From assembly GCA_025934475.1 (NCBI GenBank), contig JAICXZ010000139.1:1-7510 (forward strand): 7,510 bases of DNA, in the 5' to 3' direction. Positions within the stretch are counted from its first letter, which is position 1. Every line of letters begins with the position of its first letter. The notes under the pieces are model-generated. The model had not been told where the DNA came from and did not search any database. It saw only the letters and a list, made by a program, of their open reading frames with translations. Below, one piece after another: positions 6,779 to 7,510 of this stretch. The DNA comes from Mucilaginibacter sp. (GTDB lineage Bacteria > Bacteroidota > Bacteroidia > Sphingobacteriales > Sphingobacteriaceae). A program made the position numbers and the translations under genes.

Positions 6779-6796
6779 CGTGAACATGGTTTTTTT
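6771..6796 (+). terminator. Candidate intrinsic terminator after ddl
   Basis: CCTGTT (6771-6776) pairs with AACA plus GG (6783-6786 and 6788-6789) with T6787 bulged, closing a 6-nt loop, and seven T follow (6790-6796). The stem is short and lies about 185 nt past the ddl stop, so this is a tentative call. Upstream AAAA (6764-6767) would give only a weak U-tract for the opposite strand. Confidence 0.4.
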
Positions 6797-6898
6797 GCTG
6801 CATAGTGCCCTCAACGACGTCAAATTCGCATAAATTTGGCACTTAGTGTATCTAATCTCAAAATTCGTTATCACAGATGCTCATTTCAAAATAATTTA

Positions 6899-6935
6899 CA
6901 CATCTGCAGATTCGCATATCTGCACATCTGCAGAT
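6899..6935. repeat. Octamer array, right (outer-membrane gene side) with two PstI-type palindromes
   Basis: Units are CTGCAGAT (6904-6911), TCGCATAT (6912-6919), CTGCACAT (6920-6927) and CTGCAGAT (6928-6935). The 13-mer CACATCTGCAGAT occurs exactly at 6899-6911 and 6923-6935, a period of 24 or three octamers. Each copy contains the self-palindrome ATCTGCAGAT (6902-6911 and 6926-6935), so the two copies can also pair with each other. The last base overlaps the stop codon of the minus-strand gene. Confidence 0.85.
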
Positions 6936-7510
6936 CAATGTTTTTTACCACCCAGTTGTATGCCAATTGTGAATTGCAATTGACTGTTGTGCATTTTATA
7001 GCTTAGTGAATCGCTTTTCACAGTGTGGGTCGTAAATCCCCGTAAGTATGCTATATCAAAACTTAGCCTCTTGTACCTTAATATCACGCCGCCGGTAAGC
7101 CCCAGATCAAATTTCTGATCATAGCGCGAACTTGTCAAAAGCTGCGCACTTGCCGAATCGGTTTTAGCCGTACTAAGCTGCTTTATAGGAAAGCTTAACA
7201 CAGGACCCGCTTTAAGAGCAGCGAAATTGGAAAGCTGATAGGTGGCATAAACCGGAACCTGCACCGAGTACAGCTTCCGTGAATCGGGCTGGGCGCGGTA
7301 TGTTGTTGTGTTAATTGAATCGGTTTGAATTTTGTGTGGTATTTGATAGTTGCCGGTTATGGTGGATGGGCTGAGCACCCGCAGTTGCAATCCCGCACCC
7401 CACTTGTCGCCAAAATGATAAGTAGCGTATGCACCGGCAAACGGATCGATACCCAGGCTGCCGTAAAAATTGGCATTCTGATTTTTAGGCGTAAAACTGC
7501 CGGGCGAATT
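6935..7510 (-). CDS. Outer-membrane beta-barrel protein, C-terminal part (5' truncated)
   Basis: The minus-strand frame is open from the TGA at 6935-6937 to the right edge, giving 191 visible residues. The codon at 7390 is TTG inside this frame and is not a credible start. The visible N-terminal part, YGSLGIDPFAGAYATYHFGD followed by KWGAGLQLRVLSP, already reads as barrel strands. Later strands alternate polar and hydrophobic residues: LYSVQVPVYATYQLS, FAALKAGPVLSFPI, KFDLGLTGGVILRYK, LSFDIAYLRGF and LQFTIGIQLG near the C-terminus. Between them are long Ser/Thr/Asp-rich loops. This is the pattern of small Bacteroidota outer-membrane barrel proteins of the PorT/OmpA-beta type. The signal peptide and any plug or periplasmic domain are outside the window. 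It converges on ddl, and its function is unknown. Confidence 0.75.
   Translation of the reverse strand, partial: NSPGSFTPKNQNANFYGSLGIDPFAGAYATYHFGDKWGAGLQLRVLSPSTITGNYQIPHKIQTDSINTTTYRAQPDSRKLYSVQVPVYATYQLSNFAALKAGPVLSFPIKQLSTAKTDSASAQLLTSSRYDQKFDLGLTGGVILRYKRLSFDIAYLRGFTTHTVKSDSLSYKMHNSQLQFTIGIQLGGKKH

Larger units (their letters stand above)
6586..6934. other. 349-bp convergent intergenic region without a credible gene
   Basis: This lies between the 3' ends of ddl and the outer-membrane protein gene. It has octamer arrays at each end (6584-6655 and 6899-6935) and a different middle. The middle holds a GC-rich patch (about 6671-6701) with the perfect palindrome CACGCGCGTG (6678-6687), 12-bp direct repeats, the inverted pair TGTTCACG (6674-6681) and CGTGAACA (6779-6786), and a terminator-like hairpin. 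Both strands have open frames of about 72 codons here, but their translations are Cys/His-rich, run through the repeats and match no family I know. I treat them as non-coding. Confidence 0.7.

Noticed and set aside
6587..6842. Open frames of about 72 codons on both strands in the convergent intergenic region
   Set aside because: The translations are Cys/His/Arg-rich, run through the octamer repeats and the palindromic GC patch, and resemble no family I know. Both strands are open over the same stretch, which points to chance.
6837..6853. Sigma-54-like TTGGCAC motif
   Set aside because: The -12 half (TTGC) is missing, and no gene starts downstream on the plus strand within the window.
6584..6935. 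CRISPR array
   Set aside because: The repeated units are 8 nt, contiguous or nearly so, with no unique spacers of 25-40 nt, and no cas gene is in the window.
7388..7390. TTG at 7390 as the start of the outer-membrane protein
   Set aside because: Beta-strand-like coding sequence continues in frame to the right edge, so the codon is an internal leucine.

Overview
The window looks like chromosomal DNA of a Bacteroidota bacterium, most likely Sphingobacteriaceae (Mucilaginibacter/Pedobacter-like). This is an inference from three things: gene starts without Shine-Dalgarno sequences, good matches to the Bacteroidota -7 promoter element TAnnTTTG, and a gene set typical of the group (tricorn-like S41 protease, GGTK-type threonine aldolase, stand-alone PASTA membrane protein, outer-membrane beta-barrel protein). 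Coding density is high and every gene is an ordinary host gene. I see no phage, transposase, CRISPR, tRNA or rRNA.

Layout. (1) Positions 1-2151, plus strand: the C-terminal part of an S41 peptidase cut by the left edge, then a threonine aldolase/beta-eliminating lyase 7 bp downstream. (2) Positions 2148-5428, minus strand, a likely operon read right to left: PASTA protein, mltG, a hotdog thioesterase (TAATG overlap with mltG) and a YihY-family membrane protein. The YihY and aldolase genes converge, and their stop codons overlap. (3) Positions 5429-5598: a divergent promoter region with a candidate -7 element for each side and, between them, a 90-nt imperfect inverted repeat made of AGTCCG units. 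(4) Positions 5599-6585, plus strand: D-alanine--D-alanine ligase. (5) Positions 6586-6934: a 349-bp convergent intergenic region with octamer-repeat arrays (consensus about CTGCACAT) touching both neighbouring stop codons, plus a terminator-like hairpin and short repeats between them. (6) Positions 6935-7510, minus strand: the C-terminal part of an outer-membrane beta-barrel protein cut by the right edge.

The centre reads as a cell-envelope neighbourhood. Ddl makes the D-Ala-D-Ala end of the peptidoglycan stem peptide. The divergent PASTA protein probably senses or binds peptidoglycan outside the inner membrane. MltG cleaves nascent glycan strands. The thioesterase and YihY protein are probably co-transcribed with them.

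The least explained content is not a gene. It is two different intergenic repeat families, one on each side of ddl, both built from roughly 8-nt modules that recur on both strands. They look like small interspersed hairpin elements. Copy number and distribution in the genome cannot be judged from this window.
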